Assembly: GCF_001189235.2 (NCBI RefSeq)
Contig: NZ_LFIP02000005.1
Span: 496,001-560,000, forward strand
DNA from: Bradyrhizobium embrapense
Lineage (GTDB): Bacteria > Pseudomonadota > Alphaproteobacteria > Rhizobiales > Xanthobacteraceae
Direction of reading: 5' to 3'
Length of the DNA stretch: 64,000 nucleotides
A model generated the notes under the pieces. That model was not told the origin of the DNA. It was given only the letters and a program-made list of their open reading frames with translations, and ran no database searches. The position numbers were made by a program, and so were the translations under genes. Positions 52,442-61,900 of this stretch are shown here, piece by piece. Position 1 is the first letter of the stretch, and each line of letters begins with the position of its first letter.

Positions 52442-53020
52442 CTACGGATCGAGCTCAGTATCCCAGTAGAGATAGTCGAGCCAGCTCTCGTGCAGATAGT
52501 TCGGCGGGAACAGCCGGCCGTTGCGGTGGAGCTGGTGCACCGTCGGAGCGTAGGGCGTCTGCTTCGGAAACATCTTGGCCTGCTGCGGCGTCAGATTGCC
52601 CTTGCGCAAATTGCAGGGCGAGCAGGCGGCGACGACGTTCTCCCAGGTGGTCTGGCCACCCTTGCTGCGCGGAATGATGTGATCGAAGGTGAGGTCGTCG
52701 CCCGACAGGCAATATTGGCAGCTGAATCGGTCGCGAAGGAAAACGTTGAACCGGGTGAAGGCGGGGTGGGTGGTCGGCTTGACGAAGGATTTGAGGGATA
52801 CGACGCTCGGAAGCTGGATTTCGAAGGAAGGACTTCGTACCGCCCGGTCGTAATATTCGACGATGTTGACACGATCGAGGAACACCGCCTTGATCGCGTC
52901 CTGCCAGGACCAGAGCGACAGCGGGTAATAACTCAGCGGCCGGAAGTCCGCATTCAAGACCAGCACCGGCCAACCGCCTTGCGAGACATGTGCGTTCAAA
53001 TAACGCTCCTGATCTCCCAT
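52442..53020 (-). CDS. HNH endonuclease domain protein
   Basis: 192 residues. The HNH motif is DDLTFDHIIPRSKGGQTTWENVVAACSPCN, with the zinc-binding Cys pairs CQYC upstream and CSPC downstream. The protein belongs to the widespread bacterial HNH family encoded in single copy near housekeeping genes; its DNA target and role are unknown. ATG at 53020 chosen; a GTG at 53041 is an alternative. Confidence 0.9.
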   Translation of the reverse strand: MGDQERYLNAHVSQGGWPVLVLNADFRPLSYYPLSLWSWQDAIKAVFLDRVNIVEYYDRAVRSPSFEIQLPSVVSLKSFVKPTTHPAFTRFNVFLRDRFSCQYCLSGDDLTFDHIIPRSKGGQTTWENVVAACSPCNLRKGNLTPQQAKMFPKQTPYAPTVHQLHRNGRLFPPNYLHESWLDYLYWDTELDP

Positions 53021-53191
53021 TAGCTGCGAAGCAGCATGCACTCACATACTACAGGCAGCGTGACGGGATTGTGAAGAGCAATGAGCGGCTTATCCGCCAT
53101 GCCCTGCCATGTTCCTGCCGCGATTGCCTCCCGCCCGCGAGGCCCGTAAAGGGGGCCGTAAGGCCCTGTCGGCCAGTGACGGACCCTGCCG

Positions 53192-54952
53192 ATGACCGCG
53201 ACCACAAGCTATCTCGAGGCGCCGCGCCGGTTGCGCGCATTCGTGCGTGCGCACGAGACGAGCCTCGTGGTGCTGGCGTTGCTGATCGGCGCCATTGGCG
53301 GCCTCGTGGTCGCGGTCATGAGCAGCCTGGTCACGGTGTTGCACTCGGTGCTGTTCAATCTGCCGCTGGGCGAACGGCTGTCGAGCCAGCCCAGCATCGA
53401 TCCCGTGCGGGCGCTTGTGGTTCCCACGGTAGGCGGACTGGTGCTTGGCGTAGCGTTCCTGCTGCTGCTCCGGGTCCGGCCGGCTCGGGAAATCGACCCG
53501 ATCGAGGCCAACGCGCTTTATGGCGGCCGGATGTCGTTCCGCGGCAGCGTGATCGTGGCGCTGCAGACGATCTGGTCGAGCGGCGTCGGCGGCTCGGTCG
53601 GGCTCGAGGCCGGCTACACCCAGTTGTCCAGTGGTCTGGCCGCCTCGCTCGGCCGCGGTTTCCATCTCCGCCGCAACGACCAGCGAATCATGGTGGGCTG
53701 CGGCGCGGCGGCGGCCATCGCCGGAGCCTTCAGCGCGCCGCTGGCGGGCGCGTTCTACGCTTTCGAACTCGTGATCGGCGGCTACACGCCGGCAAGCCTT
53801 ACTCCGGTCGGGGTGGCGGCGGTGACCGGCTATTTCGTCGCCCATGCCTTCGAGCCGCTGCCGCTCGGTGTCGGCGTCGGAACCGTCGGCGACGTGCTCG
53901 GACGGGATCTCGCGATTGCCGCGCTGCTCGGCGTGGTCGCGGCCCTGACCGGGATTGCGATCATGCGCGGGGTAGCGCTGTGCGAGGCGCTGCTCGCCAA
54001 GACCCGGCTCTGGCCGCCGCTGCGGCCGGCGCTGGGCGGGCTTGCGGTCGGCGCCATGGCGCTGCTGACGCCGCAGGTGATGTCGTCGGGCCACGGTGCG
54101 CTGCGCTTCGCCGGCATCGTGGCGATGCCGCTCACCTTTATCGCCGGCGTGTTCGCCCTGAAGGCGGTGGCTTCGATCGTGTCGCTCGGCTCGGGTTTCC
54201 GCGGTGGATTGTTCTTTGCCACGCTGTTCATGGGCGCGCTCGGCGGCCGGCTGTTCGCAGCCGGCGTCGACATCGGATGGCCGGGGCTGAACCTTGACCC
54301 AAACGCCTATGCGGTGATCGGCATGAGCGCGCTGTCGGCCTCGGTGATCGGCGGTCCATTGACGATGTCGTTTATCGCGCTGGAATCCACCGGCAATCTC
54401 TGGCTCACCACCGCGGTGCTGGTCGCGGTCATCATCTCGACCACGATCACGCGCGAGCTGTTCGGCTATTCGTTCGCGACCTGGCGGCTGCATCTGCGCG
54501 GCGAGACCATCCGCAGCGCCGCCGATATCGGCTGGATCCGCGATCTCACGGTCGGCAGGATGATGCGGCAGGACATGACGACGGTGAACGCCGCGATGCC
54601 GATCGAGGCGTTTCGCGAGAAATTCCCGCCGGGCTCGAAGACCCAGGTCGTCGCGGTCGACGGCGAGGGACGCTACGCCGGGCTCGCGCTGGTCGCCGAA
54701 GCGCATGCGCCCGATATCGAGGCCGACAAGGGGCTTGCCGCCATCCTGCGCTACGCCGACGTGGTGCTGCATCCCGGCATGAACGTGCAGGAGGCGATCG
54801 CGGTGTTCGACGCGGCCGAAGCGGAATCGCTCGCTGTGGTCGAGGGCGATGGCGACCGGCGGCCGATCGGCCTGCTCACCGAAGCCCACGCGATGCGGCG
54901 CTACGCGGAAGAATCCGAGCAGCGTCGCCGCGAGGTGATCGGCGAGATCTGA
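53192..54952 (+). CDS. CLC-family chloride channel/transporter with C-terminal CBS-type region
   Basis: 586 residues, about 430 of them membrane-embedded. Gate-glutamate region GGSVGLEAGYTQ and the anion-path GAFSAPLAGAFYAFE are recognisable; the first anion motif GSGIP is replaced by AREIDPIEA, and the third is GFRGGLFFATLFMG. After residue 440 comes a cytosolic CBS-like tail (DIGWIRDLTVGRMMRQDMTTV and onwards). It moves Cl- or related anions, probably as a proton-coupled exchanger. Confidence 0.9.
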   Translation: MTATTSYLEAPRRLRAFVRAHETSLVVLALLIGAIGGLVVAVMSSLVTVLHSVLFNLPLGERLSSQPSIDPVRALVVPTVGGLVLGVAFLLLLRVRPAREIDPIEANALYGGRMSFRGSVIVALQTIWSSGVGGSVGLEAGYTQLSSGLAASLGRGFHLRRNDQRIMVGCGAAAAIAGAFSAPLAGAFYAFELVIGGYTPASLTPVGVAAVTGYFVAHAFEPLPLGVGVGTVGDVLGRDLAIAALLGVVAALTGIAIMRGVALCEALLAKTRLWPPLRPALGGLAVGAMALLTPQVMSSGHGALRFAGIVAMPLTFIAGVFALKAVASIVSLGSGFRGGLFFATLFMGALGGRLFAAGVDIGWPGLNLDPNAYAVIGMSALSASVIGGPLTMSFIALESTGNLWLTTAVLVAVIISTTITRELFGYSFATWRLHLRGETIRSAADIGWIRDLTVGRMMRQDMTTVNAAMPIEAFREKFPPGSKTQVVAVDGEGRYAGLALVAEAHAPDIEADKGLAAILRYADVVLHPGMNVQEAIAVFDAAEAESLAVVEGDGDRRPIGLLTEAHAMRRYAEESEQRRREVIGEI

Positions 54953-55121
54953 TGGCGCGGGAGCGCTTTCGATCCGTCATCCAGAAGTGCGAGCAGAGCG
55001 AGGTTCGAAGGATGCACGGCCACCAGCCGGGCCGTCGACCCTTCGAGACGCGCGCGATGCGCGCTCCTCGGGGTGACGGAGTTAGGGTATTCGACGCTAC
55101 GTCGGAATCCGCCTCCTCTTT

Positions 55122-55217
55122 CGTCATTCCGGGGTGCGCGTAGCGCGAGCCCGGAATCCATGCTCCCGATCGTGGTTATGGATTCCGGGCCTGCGCTGCG
55201 CGCATCCCGGAATGACG
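55122..55217. repeat. Double palindromic repeat (ATTCCGGG type)
   Basis: CGTCATTCCGGG/CCCGGAATGACG enclose an inner palindrome GCCCGGAATCCAT/ATGGATTCCGGGC. It lies between the CLC gene and the FAD oxidoreductase gene and is a dispersed REP-like element typical of this group. Confidence 0.8.
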
Positions 55218-55224
55218 ATGATGG

Positions 55225-57012
55225 TTATGTCAGCTTCGCCACCGGCCCGACGTCGCGCGGCAGCAGGCCCTCCTCGATCGCCTTGATCTGCAGCGCGAGA
55301 TAGCGCGAGTTGATGCGGCATTGCGCGAGGCTGCCGGCGATGAACCACAGGCCGGGTTGCGGCGTGCGGGTGTACATGTTGCGCAGCTCCTGGCCGTCGC
55401 CAAAGCCCCAGATCGGGCCGACCCGCGCGGCCATCGCCTCGCCGAACAGCCGCTTCACCAGCTCTTCCTGCGGCCGGTAGCCGGTCGCGAGCACGATCAG
55501 GTCGGCGGCAACGGTCTCGCCGCTCTTCAGCCGGACGCCGTCGCTCACGAAGGTCTCGATATCGGCGAACTGCTTCAGGGCGATCGCGCCGCTGGCGACG
55601 AGGTCGGAGCAGCCGACGTTGAAGTAGTAGCCGCCGCCGCGGGTCAGGTACTTGAACTGCCAGCCGGTGCCGCCGTCGCCGAAATCGAGCTTGAAGCCCT
55701 TGCGTGCGAGACCGTCGAGCAGCGGCCTGTCGAACTCCTTCGACTGCTCGGTCATCAGCACATGGCTGCGCTTGGCGAGCGCGAGCGGCATCGAGGTTGC
55801 AATCAGATCGTTGTCCTCGAGCGAGCCTTCATTGTAGGCGGCATAGGCAAGCTGCGCCGACGGCTCGATATTGGTGACCAGGGTCGAGGAGCGCTGCACC
55901 AGCGTCACCTCGGCGCCGGAGGAATGCAGATCCTGCGCGATGTCGTGGCCGCTGTTGCCAGTGCCGATGACCAGCGCGCGCTTGCCGGCCCAATGCTCGC
56001 CGTCCTCATAGCCGCTGGAATGCATGACCTTGCCGGAGAAATTCTGCAGCGACGGGATATCAGGCACGTTCGGAATGCCGCTGACGCCGGTCGCCATCAC
56101 GACATGGCGCGGCTGCATCTTGCGCGTCGTGCCGTCGGCGCGGCGCAGCTCGACAGTCCAACGCCCCGTTGCCTCGTCATAGCTGCCGCCGGCGAATTCC
56201 GTGCCGGTCCAGAAGTTCAGCTCCATGGCATCGACATAGGATTCGAACCAGTTGGCGAGCTTGTCCTTCGGGATGTAGGTCGGCCAGTTCGGCGGGAACG
56301 GCATGTAGGGCAGATGATTGACCTGCACCTGGTTGTGCAGCGTCAGCGCATGGTAGCGTTTGCGCCAATTGTCGCCGACGCGGGCTTCGCGGTCGACGAT
56401 CAGCGCATCGATCTTTAGCTGTTGCAGCCGCGCGGCGATCGCAAGCCCGGCCTGTCCGCCGCCGACCACCAGCACGTCGGGATCGCGGCCGGCATATTCC
56501 GCGGATGCCTTGCGCAGGTCGAGCCAGTTGGGGCCGCGGAAGTCGCGGGAATAGGCCTGTCCGCGCGGCCGCGTGTGTCCCTGCTGTTCCTCGAATCCCT
56601 TCAGCTCCTCCAGTGCGGTGAGCAAGGTCCAGGCCTTCAGCCGATCGCCGTCGGCAGCATCCGGGATCAGCCGCACGATGCCGTGGCCGCGGCCGACAGC
56701 GGTTTCGAACTTGAAGATCGCCTCGATTGCCTGGGTGCCGGCGCGCATCACCCGGCGGGGCGGCGCGCGCTCGGCGTCGATGCGGAAATCATGCGGCGCG
56801 CTGCGGCGGGCATGTGCGGGCAGTTCCTCGACGATGGCAAAGGCGCGGTTGACGGTCTGGATGTTCCAGCTCAGCGCCAGCACGTCGCGCCAGTAGCTCT
56901 CGGGATGGAACAGCGGCTTCAGCAGCACATCGTCGGGGCCCGCCAGCGCATCCTCGAACTGCACAAGCCAATTGTCGGCGGCGACCGAAATATCGTCCGT
57001 CTTGTCGAGCAT
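55225..57012 (-). CDS. FAD-dependent flavin-containing monooxygenase with N-terminal NTF2-like domain
   Basis: 595 residues. The first 170 residues resemble an NTF2/SnoaL-like domain (WLVQFEDALAGPDDVLLKPLF, ESYWRDVLALSW). Then FAD motif VVGGGQAGLAIAARL (around 182-196), FMO-type segment THNQVQVNHLPYMPFPPNWPTY, and second NAD(P) motif VIGTGNSGHDIAQDL (around 340-354), ATGYRP near the end. It should hydroxylate or oxygenate an aldehyde or ketone substrate with NADPH. The extra N-terminal domain is unusual for class B monooxygenases and may bind a partner or substrate. Shares the strand with the three genes after it. Confidence 0.88.
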   Translation of the reverse strand: MLDKTDDISVAADNWLVQFEDALAGPDDVLLKPLFHPESYWRDVLALSWNIQTVNRAFAIVEELPAHARRSAPHDFRIDAERAPPRRVMRAGTQAIEAIFKFETAVGRGHGIVRLIPDAADGDRLKAWTLLTALEELKGFEEQQGHTRPRGQAYSRDFRGPNWLDLRKASAEYAGRDPDVLVVGGGQAGLAIAARLQQLKIDALIVDREARVGDNWRKRYHALTLHNQVQVNHLPYMPFPPNWPTYIPKDKLANWFESYVDAMELNFWTGTEFAGGSYDEATGRWTVELRRADGTTRKMQPRHVVMATGVSGIPNVPDIPSLQNFSGKVMHSSGYEDGEHWAGKRALVIGTGNSGHDIAQDLHSSGAEVTLVQRSSTLVTNIEPSAQLAYAAYNEGSLEDNDLIATSMPLALAKRSHVLMTEQSKEFDRPLLDGLARKGFKLDFGDGGTGWQFKYLTRGGGYYFNVGCSDLVASGAIALKQFADIETFVSDGVRLKSGETVAADLIVLATGYRPQEELVKRLFGEAMAARVGPIWGFGDGQELRNMYTRTPQPGLWFIAGSLAQCRINSRYLALQIKAIEEGLLPRDVGPVAKLT

Positions 57013-57124
57013 TGGGCGTTTCTCGTCATCGGCCGCCCTTGGTGACGTTTTCTTGGCGGCGTTCCCTTGCCCGCAAGCCTATACCCATTGGCAAGGTTGC
57101 AGAAAGGGCGTGACGGGATATCGC

Positions 57125-58210
57125 CTATTCGGCCAGCGAGAGGATCAGGCCTTGATCCGGCGGAAAGCGGCCCTGCAGGGTATCGAGATAGGCCTCGCGC
57201 ACCGCGGCCGGGCCGCGCCGTTCGACCACATCGAGCCAGTTGGGCAGATGCGGCACGAGCTCCGTCCATGCGGCGCCGAAGCGCTGGTCGATGCCGCCGG
57301 GACCCCATTCCTTGGCGCGCTTGCGGATCTGGTCGGGTGCGAAGAACCACACCGGCTTGGCGCCGGGCAGCGTCGTCTCGTCCGGCTCGCTCGCACGATG
57401 CGTCAGCCCGACCCGGCCGGAATAGACCATCTGCGCACCGAAGTGCCGGTGCAGGGCCTCGCGCAACGCACTGTTGCCGGCCATGTCGACATAGGCCACA
57501 GGCTCGGCCGGCGGGATCGCGGTGACCTGGTCATAGGTGACGACCTCGTCATAGCAGCCGAGCGAATTGACGAAATCGACATTGCCCTTCGAGGTCAGCC
57601 CGATCACGCGGATGCCGCGTTTGTGCAGCAGATGGGCGAGCCCGAATGCGGTCTTGCTCGAAGCCGACGACAGGATAACGCGGCGCGCGCCGTAGAACGC
57701 GTTCTCGGCAAGGAAGTCGTCGACCAGGAACGAGAGCATGAACAAGGGCAGTAGCAGCGCGCGGAAATCGCCTTGCTGGCCGGCATAGCTCGGATCGCCG
57801 GAGACGCGGGCATAGGCGTTGTAGACCGGCGAGACCTCCTGGCGGTGCGCGGCCGCATCGCGCAGGCCGCGCTTGCTGACGTCGGCGGCCTCAATGACAA
57901 GATGGGTCGCCATCGGGAAATAGCCGAACAGCGTTTCGCCGGTTGCGATCATGGGATGTTTCGAGGCCAGCACCTCGCCAAAGCCCCACACCGGGATGAT
58001 GCCGTAGCCATCCGGCGCCGGGAACAGGTGCCAGTATTTCAGCTGCTCGCCGATCACGGCGTAGGTGATGTTGTTGGCGGTGAAGGCGAAGCGGGTCACC
58101 TTCACCAGCAGCGCGTCGTCCGGCAGCGCCGCCGCATCGGGCAATCGCGTCTCGATCACCTTGCATTGCTGCAGGTCGTTGCGGATGACGATGAAGTCAG
58201 TGGCGTTCAT
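57125..58210 (-). CDS. DUF2855 family protein
   Basis: 361 residues, MDR-like fold suggested by the Rossmann-type segment RRVILSSASSKTAFGLAHLL and by NITYAVIGEQLKYWHLFP near the start. DUF2855 proteins are of unknown function and resemble quinone oxidoreductases lacking some motifs. ATG at 58210 begins NATDFIVIRNDL. It lies between the flavin monooxygenase and an acyl-CoA synthetase, so it may join them in a catabolic route. Confidence 0.85.
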   Translation of the reverse strand: MNATDFIVIRNDLQQCKVIETRLPDAAALPDDALLVKVTRFAFTANNITYAVIGEQLKYWHLFPAPDGYGIIPVWGFGEVLASKHPMIATGETLFGYFPMATHLVIEAADVSKRGLRDAAAHRQEVSPVYNAYARVSGDPSYAGQQGDFRALLLPLFMLSFLVDDFLAENAFYGARRVILSSASSKTAFGLAHLLHKRGIRVIGLTSKGNVDFVNSLGCYDEVVTYDQVTAIPPAEPVAYVDMAGNSALREALHRHFGAQMVYSGRVGLTHRASEPDETTLPGAKPVWFFAPDQIRKRAKEWGPGGIDQRFGAAWTELVPHLPNWLDVVERRGPAAVREAYLDTLQGRFPPDQGLILSLAE

Positions 58211-58313
58211 GGCGATGATCCCGGCTTCGGATGCGGGCGCATCGTGGCGTCGATCGCCGGGCGTTTGCAACAGCAACTAAGTTTCAAACGCCGTTCGCCT
58301 CACCGTCACCTCG

Positions 58314-59831
58314 TCAGCGAAGCTGCCCTTCGCGGTAGAGGTCGCGCAGCTTGCGCTTGAAGATCTTGCCGGTCGCCTCGCGCGGCAGCGCGTCCATGAA
58401 GCGGATGTCCTTCGGCACTTTGAAATTGGCGAGCTTGCCGCGGAGGAAATCCTGGATCGCCGCGACCGAGAGCGCAGCGCCCGCTTCCGGCTCGACGCAG
58501 GCGAACAGCCGCTCGCCATATTCGTCGTCGGGCACGCCGAACACCGCGCAGTCGCGGACGCCGTCCATGCCGATCAGCGTGTTCTCGATCTCGGCGGGGT
58601 AGATGTTGACGCCGCCCGAGATCACCATGTCGCGCTTGCGGTCGCACAGGAACAGATAGCCGTCGGCATCGAGATAGCCGACATCGCCGACGCTGATCAG
58701 GCCCTCGCGGTCGGCCTCGGCGCGCGCCTTGGCGTTACCATGATAGTCGAAGTCCGATATCAAGGTTTGACGCATGAAGATCTCGCCGGGCTCGCCGATG
58801 TCGCATGGCGTGCCGTCGGGCCGGAAGATCCTGACGATGCCGCCCTCGATCGCCCGCCCGACGGTGCCGGGCTTGGCCAGCGCCTCGGCGGACGAATGCC
58901 AGACCGGGATGCCGGTCTCGGTCGAGCCGAGATATTCGTTGATCACGGGGCCCCACCACTCGATCATCGCGCGCTTGACGTCGACCGGGCAGGGCGCCGC
59001 GCCATGGATGATGAAGCGCAGCGACGACAGGTCGTAGCGGCGCCGCGTCTCCTCCGGCAGCCGCAGCAGCCGCACGAACATGGTCGGCACCATGTGCATG
59101 TGGGTGACGCGGTGACGCTCGATCAGTTGCAGCAGATCCTCGGGATCGAAGCGCGGTTCGAGCACGATGCTGCAGCCGTTACGGAACGCGAGCATGCCGT
59201 AGGAATGCGGGGCCGAATGATACATCGGCCCGTTCATCAGGATCACCTGATCCTCATCGGGCTTGATGCCGTAGGTGAGCGCACCGATGCGGGCCGCCGC
59301 CGGCAGCTGCTCGGGACGCATCGGCTTGCGCCGAACGCCCTTCGGCAGTCCGGTCGTGCCCGACGTATAGAACATCGGCGCGGCGCCGAGCGGCGCGTCG
59401 GCCAGCGGGGCATGGGTGTCGCGCCATTGATCCCAGTCGGCGACGCCATCGGGCACGCGCGTGAGCTCCGGCGCCACGCCATAGGCTGCGGCGATCTCCG
59501 GCGGCGTCGTCACCACCAGCAGCTTGATCCCCGGCGGCAACCCGTCGCGGATCTGCGGCAGCAGGTCGGCGTGGCAGACCAGCGTGTCGGCGCCGCTGTC
59601 GGACAGGATGTAGCCGACCTCGTCGGCCTTCAGGTGCCAGTTGATCGGTACCACCGGACTGCCGAGTGCGGCTGAGGCTGCGACCGCCTCGAACAGCGCG
59701 AAATCGTTGCGCAACATCATGCCGACCGGCTTGCCGCCCTGCACGCCGAGCGCGCGGAAGCCGGTCGCCGCCCGCGCGATGCGGGCGTGAATGTCGCCAT
59801 AGCTGATCTGTCTATCGCCGCTGATGATCAT
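58314..59831 (-). CDS. AMP-dependent acyl-CoA synthetase
   Basis: 505 residues. ANL superfamily motifs: FYTSGTTGLPKGVRR (P-loop-like A3), YLGSTETG (A5 region), GDVGYLDADGYLFLCDRKRDMVISGGVNIYP (A7/A8) and EATGKIFKRKLRD (catalytic Lys, A10). It activates a carboxylic acid to its CoA ester. The substrate is not predictable but the neighbourhood suggests degradation of an aromatic or branched acid. Confidence 0.92.
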   Translation of the reverse strand: MIISGDRQISYGDIHARIARAATGFRALGVQGGKPVGMMLRNDFALFEAVAASAALGSPVVPINWHLKADEVGYILSDSGADTLVCHADLLPQIRDGLPPGIKLLVVTTPPEIAAAYGVAPELTRVPDGVADWDQWRDTHAPLADAPLGAAPMFYTSGTTGLPKGVRRKPMRPEQLPAAARIGALTYGIKPDEDQVILMNGPMYHSAPHSYGMLAFRNGCSIVLEPRFDPEDLLQLIERHRVTHMHMVPTMFVRLLRLPEETRRRYDLSSLRFIIHGAAPCPVDVKRAMIEWWGPVINEYLGSTETGIPVWHSSAEALAKPGTVGRAIEGGIVRIFRPDGTPCDIGEPGEIFMRQTLISDFDYHGNAKARAEADREGLISVGDVGYLDADGYLFLCDRKRDMVISGGVNIYPAEIENTLIGMDGVRDCAVFGVPDDEYGERLFACVEPEAGAALSVAAIQDFLRGKLANFKVPKDIRFMDALPREATGKIFKRKLRDLYREGQLR

Positions 59832-59861
59832 GCCGGGTTTCTCCAGGCGGTTGTCCGGGCG

Positions 59862-60833
59862 TCAGGCGCTGGCCCGCAGGAAGTCGCTGCGCGCCTCGGT
59901 GTACTCCGCCTTCAGCCGCGTCACCAGCTCGGCCACCGGCGGGGCGTCGGTGATCTGGCCGATGCCCTGGCCCGAACCCCAGATGTCGCGCCAGGCCTTG
60001 GCCTTGGTGTTGCCGCCGGAGCCGAAATTCATCTTGGACTTGTCGGCGACCGGCAGGTTGGCCGGATCGAGGCCCGCGGCCGCGATCGAGGGTCCGAGGT
60101 AGTTGCCGTGAACCCCGGTGAACAGGTTCGAATAGACGATGTCGTGCGCGGCGTATTCGGTCAGCGCCTGCTTGTACCTGATGTCGGCGTTGGCTTCCTC
60201 GGTGGCGATGAAGCGGGTGCCGACATAGGCGAGGTCGGCGCCGAGCGCGAGCGCGGATGCGATGCTCCAGCCGTCGGAGATCGCGCCCGACAGCAGGATG
60301 GTACCCTTGAACCACTGCTTGACCTCGCGCACCAGCGCGAACGGCGACAGCGTGCCGGCATGGCCGCCGGCGCCGGCGCAGACCAGGATCAATCCGTCGA
60401 CGCCCTGCTCGGCGGCCTTGCGGGCGTGCTTCACGTTGATGACGTCGTGGAACACCACGCCGCCATAGGAATGCGCGGCCTCGACGATCTCGGACGGCGG
60501 GCGCAGCGAGGTGATGATGATCGGCACCTTGTGCTTCACGCAGGTTTCCATGTCGTGCATCAGCCGGTCGTTGGAGGCGTGGCAGATCTGGTTGACCGCG
60601 TAGGGCGCGACCTTCTTTTCCGGGTGAAGCGCCTGGTACTCGCCGAGCTCGTTCTCGATCCGCGTGAGCCATTCGTCGAGCTTCTCGACCGGGCGGGCGT
60701 TGAGCGCCGGGAACGAGCCGACGATGCCGGCCTTGCACTGCGCGATCACGAGCTCGGGCCCCGAGACGATGAACAGCGGGGAACCGACCACCGGCAGTTC
60801 GAGCCTATTGGCGAGCGAGGCGGGCAGCGGCAT
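59862..60833 (-). CDS. Nitronate monooxygenase (2-nitropropane dioxygenase-like)
   Basis: 323 residues with a FMN-binding TIM barrel: LFIVSGPELVIAQCKAGIVGSF, LVCAGAGGHAGT (catalytic His region) and GADLAYVGTRFIATEEA, all typical of NMO-family proteins. It should oxidise nitronates such as propionate 3-nitronate, or a related activated substrate. It diverges from the LysR gene, and the palindrome at 60953-60966 lies between them. Confidence 0.9.
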   Translation of the reverse strand: MPLPASLANRLELPVVGSPLFIVSGPELVIAQCKAGIVGSFPALNARPVEKLDEWLTRIENELGEYQALHPEKKVAPYAVNQICHASNDRLMHDMETCVKHKVPIIITSLRPPSEIVEAAHSYGGVVFHDVINVKHARKAAEQGVDGLILVCAGAGGHAGTLSPFALVREVKQWFKGTILLSGAISDGWSIASALALGADLAYVGTRFIATEEANADIRYKQALTEYAAHDIVYSNLFTGVHGNYLGPSIAAAGLDPANLPVADKSKMNFGSGGNTKAKAWRDIWGSGQGIGQITDAPPVAELVTRLKAEYTEARSDFLRASA

Positions 60834-60952
60834 TGTTCGTATCCTCCATGCGCCGCCCGGCCGGTGCCGGTGCGGGTCGCGATTTGTTGTGATGGCCGGA
60901 AGCGGCGGCTCCCTTGGCGCGGCAATATAAGGCTGGACGGCTGCGTCATGGC

Positions 60953-60966
60953 GTTCAATATTGAAC
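60953..60966. promoter_or_regulatory. Perfect palindrome, putative LysR operator
   Basis: GTTCAATATTGAAC, a 14-bp perfect palindrome in the divergent region between the nitronate monooxygenase gene and the LysR gene. It has the T-N11-A-like form of LysR boxes and is placed 38 nt before the LysR ATG. Confidence 0.65.
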
Positions 60967-61003
60967 AGATGACTAGCCAGAAATGAACAGAGCGGGCGGC
61001 GGC

Positions 61004-61891
61004 ATGAACTGGGAGCTTTGCAAGACGTTCGTCGCGGTGGCGGAGACGCGCAGCTTCGCCGGCGCGGCGCGGCGGTTGCGCATCAGCCATCCCACCGTCG
61101 GCCGCAACGTCGCAGCGCTCGAGAAGCAGCTCGGGACCCGTCTGTTCGCCCGATCCAATGACGGCTTGTCGCTGACGTCGCAAGGCCGCAAATTCCGCGA
61201 GCACACCGAGGTGATGGCGGCTGCAGCCCTGCGCGCGGAGGCGGCGGCATCCGCCACCGGGGAGCAGGCCCGCGGCGTCGTGAAGCTGTCGATCGGCGCC
61301 ACGCTGGCGGCGCATTGGCTGATGCCGCGCCTCGGGCCGTTCCTGCGCGATCACGCCAACATCCAACTCGAGATCATCACCCACCCGTTTCCGGCAAGCG
61401 TGCGGCGGCGAGAGGCTGACGTCGTGCTGCGGCCGGTCGATGCCGGGGACGAGAACCTGATCGGGCGCAAGATCGGACGGCTCGGCGCCGGCTTCTACGC
61501 GTCACGCGGTTATGCCGCCGGGCGCAAGTTGCCGGAGCGGCCGGACGAGTGGCGGGGGCACAGCGTGATCGGCTTTGCCGACCAGGCCTCGAATGCGCGG
61601 CTGGCGCAATGGAGCGATGTCATCACGCGGCAGGGCACGCTGGTGATGCGCTGCTCCTCGCAGGGCGACATGCTCGCGGCGGCGCGGGCCGGGCTCGGGA
61701 TTTGCGCGCTGTCCTGCCTGGTCGGGGCGGATTATCCCGATCTGGTGCGGGTCGCGCCGCAGAAGCTGTCGAGCCTCTCCGATCTCTGGCTGCTCGCCCA
61801 TCCCGACCTGGTCGAGCTTCCCTCGGTGCGCGCCGTCATCGGCTTCGTCACCGATTGCGCACGCGAGGACCGCGTCAGGCTGCGCGGTTAG
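61004..61891 (+). CDS. LysR-family transcriptional regulator, divergent to nitronate monooxygenase
   Basis: 295 residues: winged helix MNWELCKTFVAVAETRSFAGAARRLRISHPTVGRNVAALEKQLG, then a periplasmic-binding-protein-like ligand domain. The start at 61004 begins the standard LysR N-terminus; an earlier ATG at 60983 adds 7 residues. Likely controls the nitronate monooxygenase cluster and itself through the palindrome at 60953. Confidence 0.9.
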   Translation: MNWELCKTFVAVAETRSFAGAARRLRISHPTVGRNVAALEKQLGTRLFARSNDGLSLTSQGRKFREHTEVMAAAALRAEAAASATGEQARGVVKLSIGATLAAHWLMPRLGPFLRDHANIQLEIITHPFPASVRRREADVVLRPVDAGDENLIGRKIGRLGAGFYASRGYAAGRKLPERPDEWRGHSVIGFADQASNARLAQWSDVITRQGTLVMRCSSQGDMLAAARAGLGICALSCLVGADYPDLVRVAPQKLSSLSDLWLLAHPDLVELPSVRAVIGFVTDCAREDRVRLRG

Positions 61892-61900
61892 AGCGTAGTC

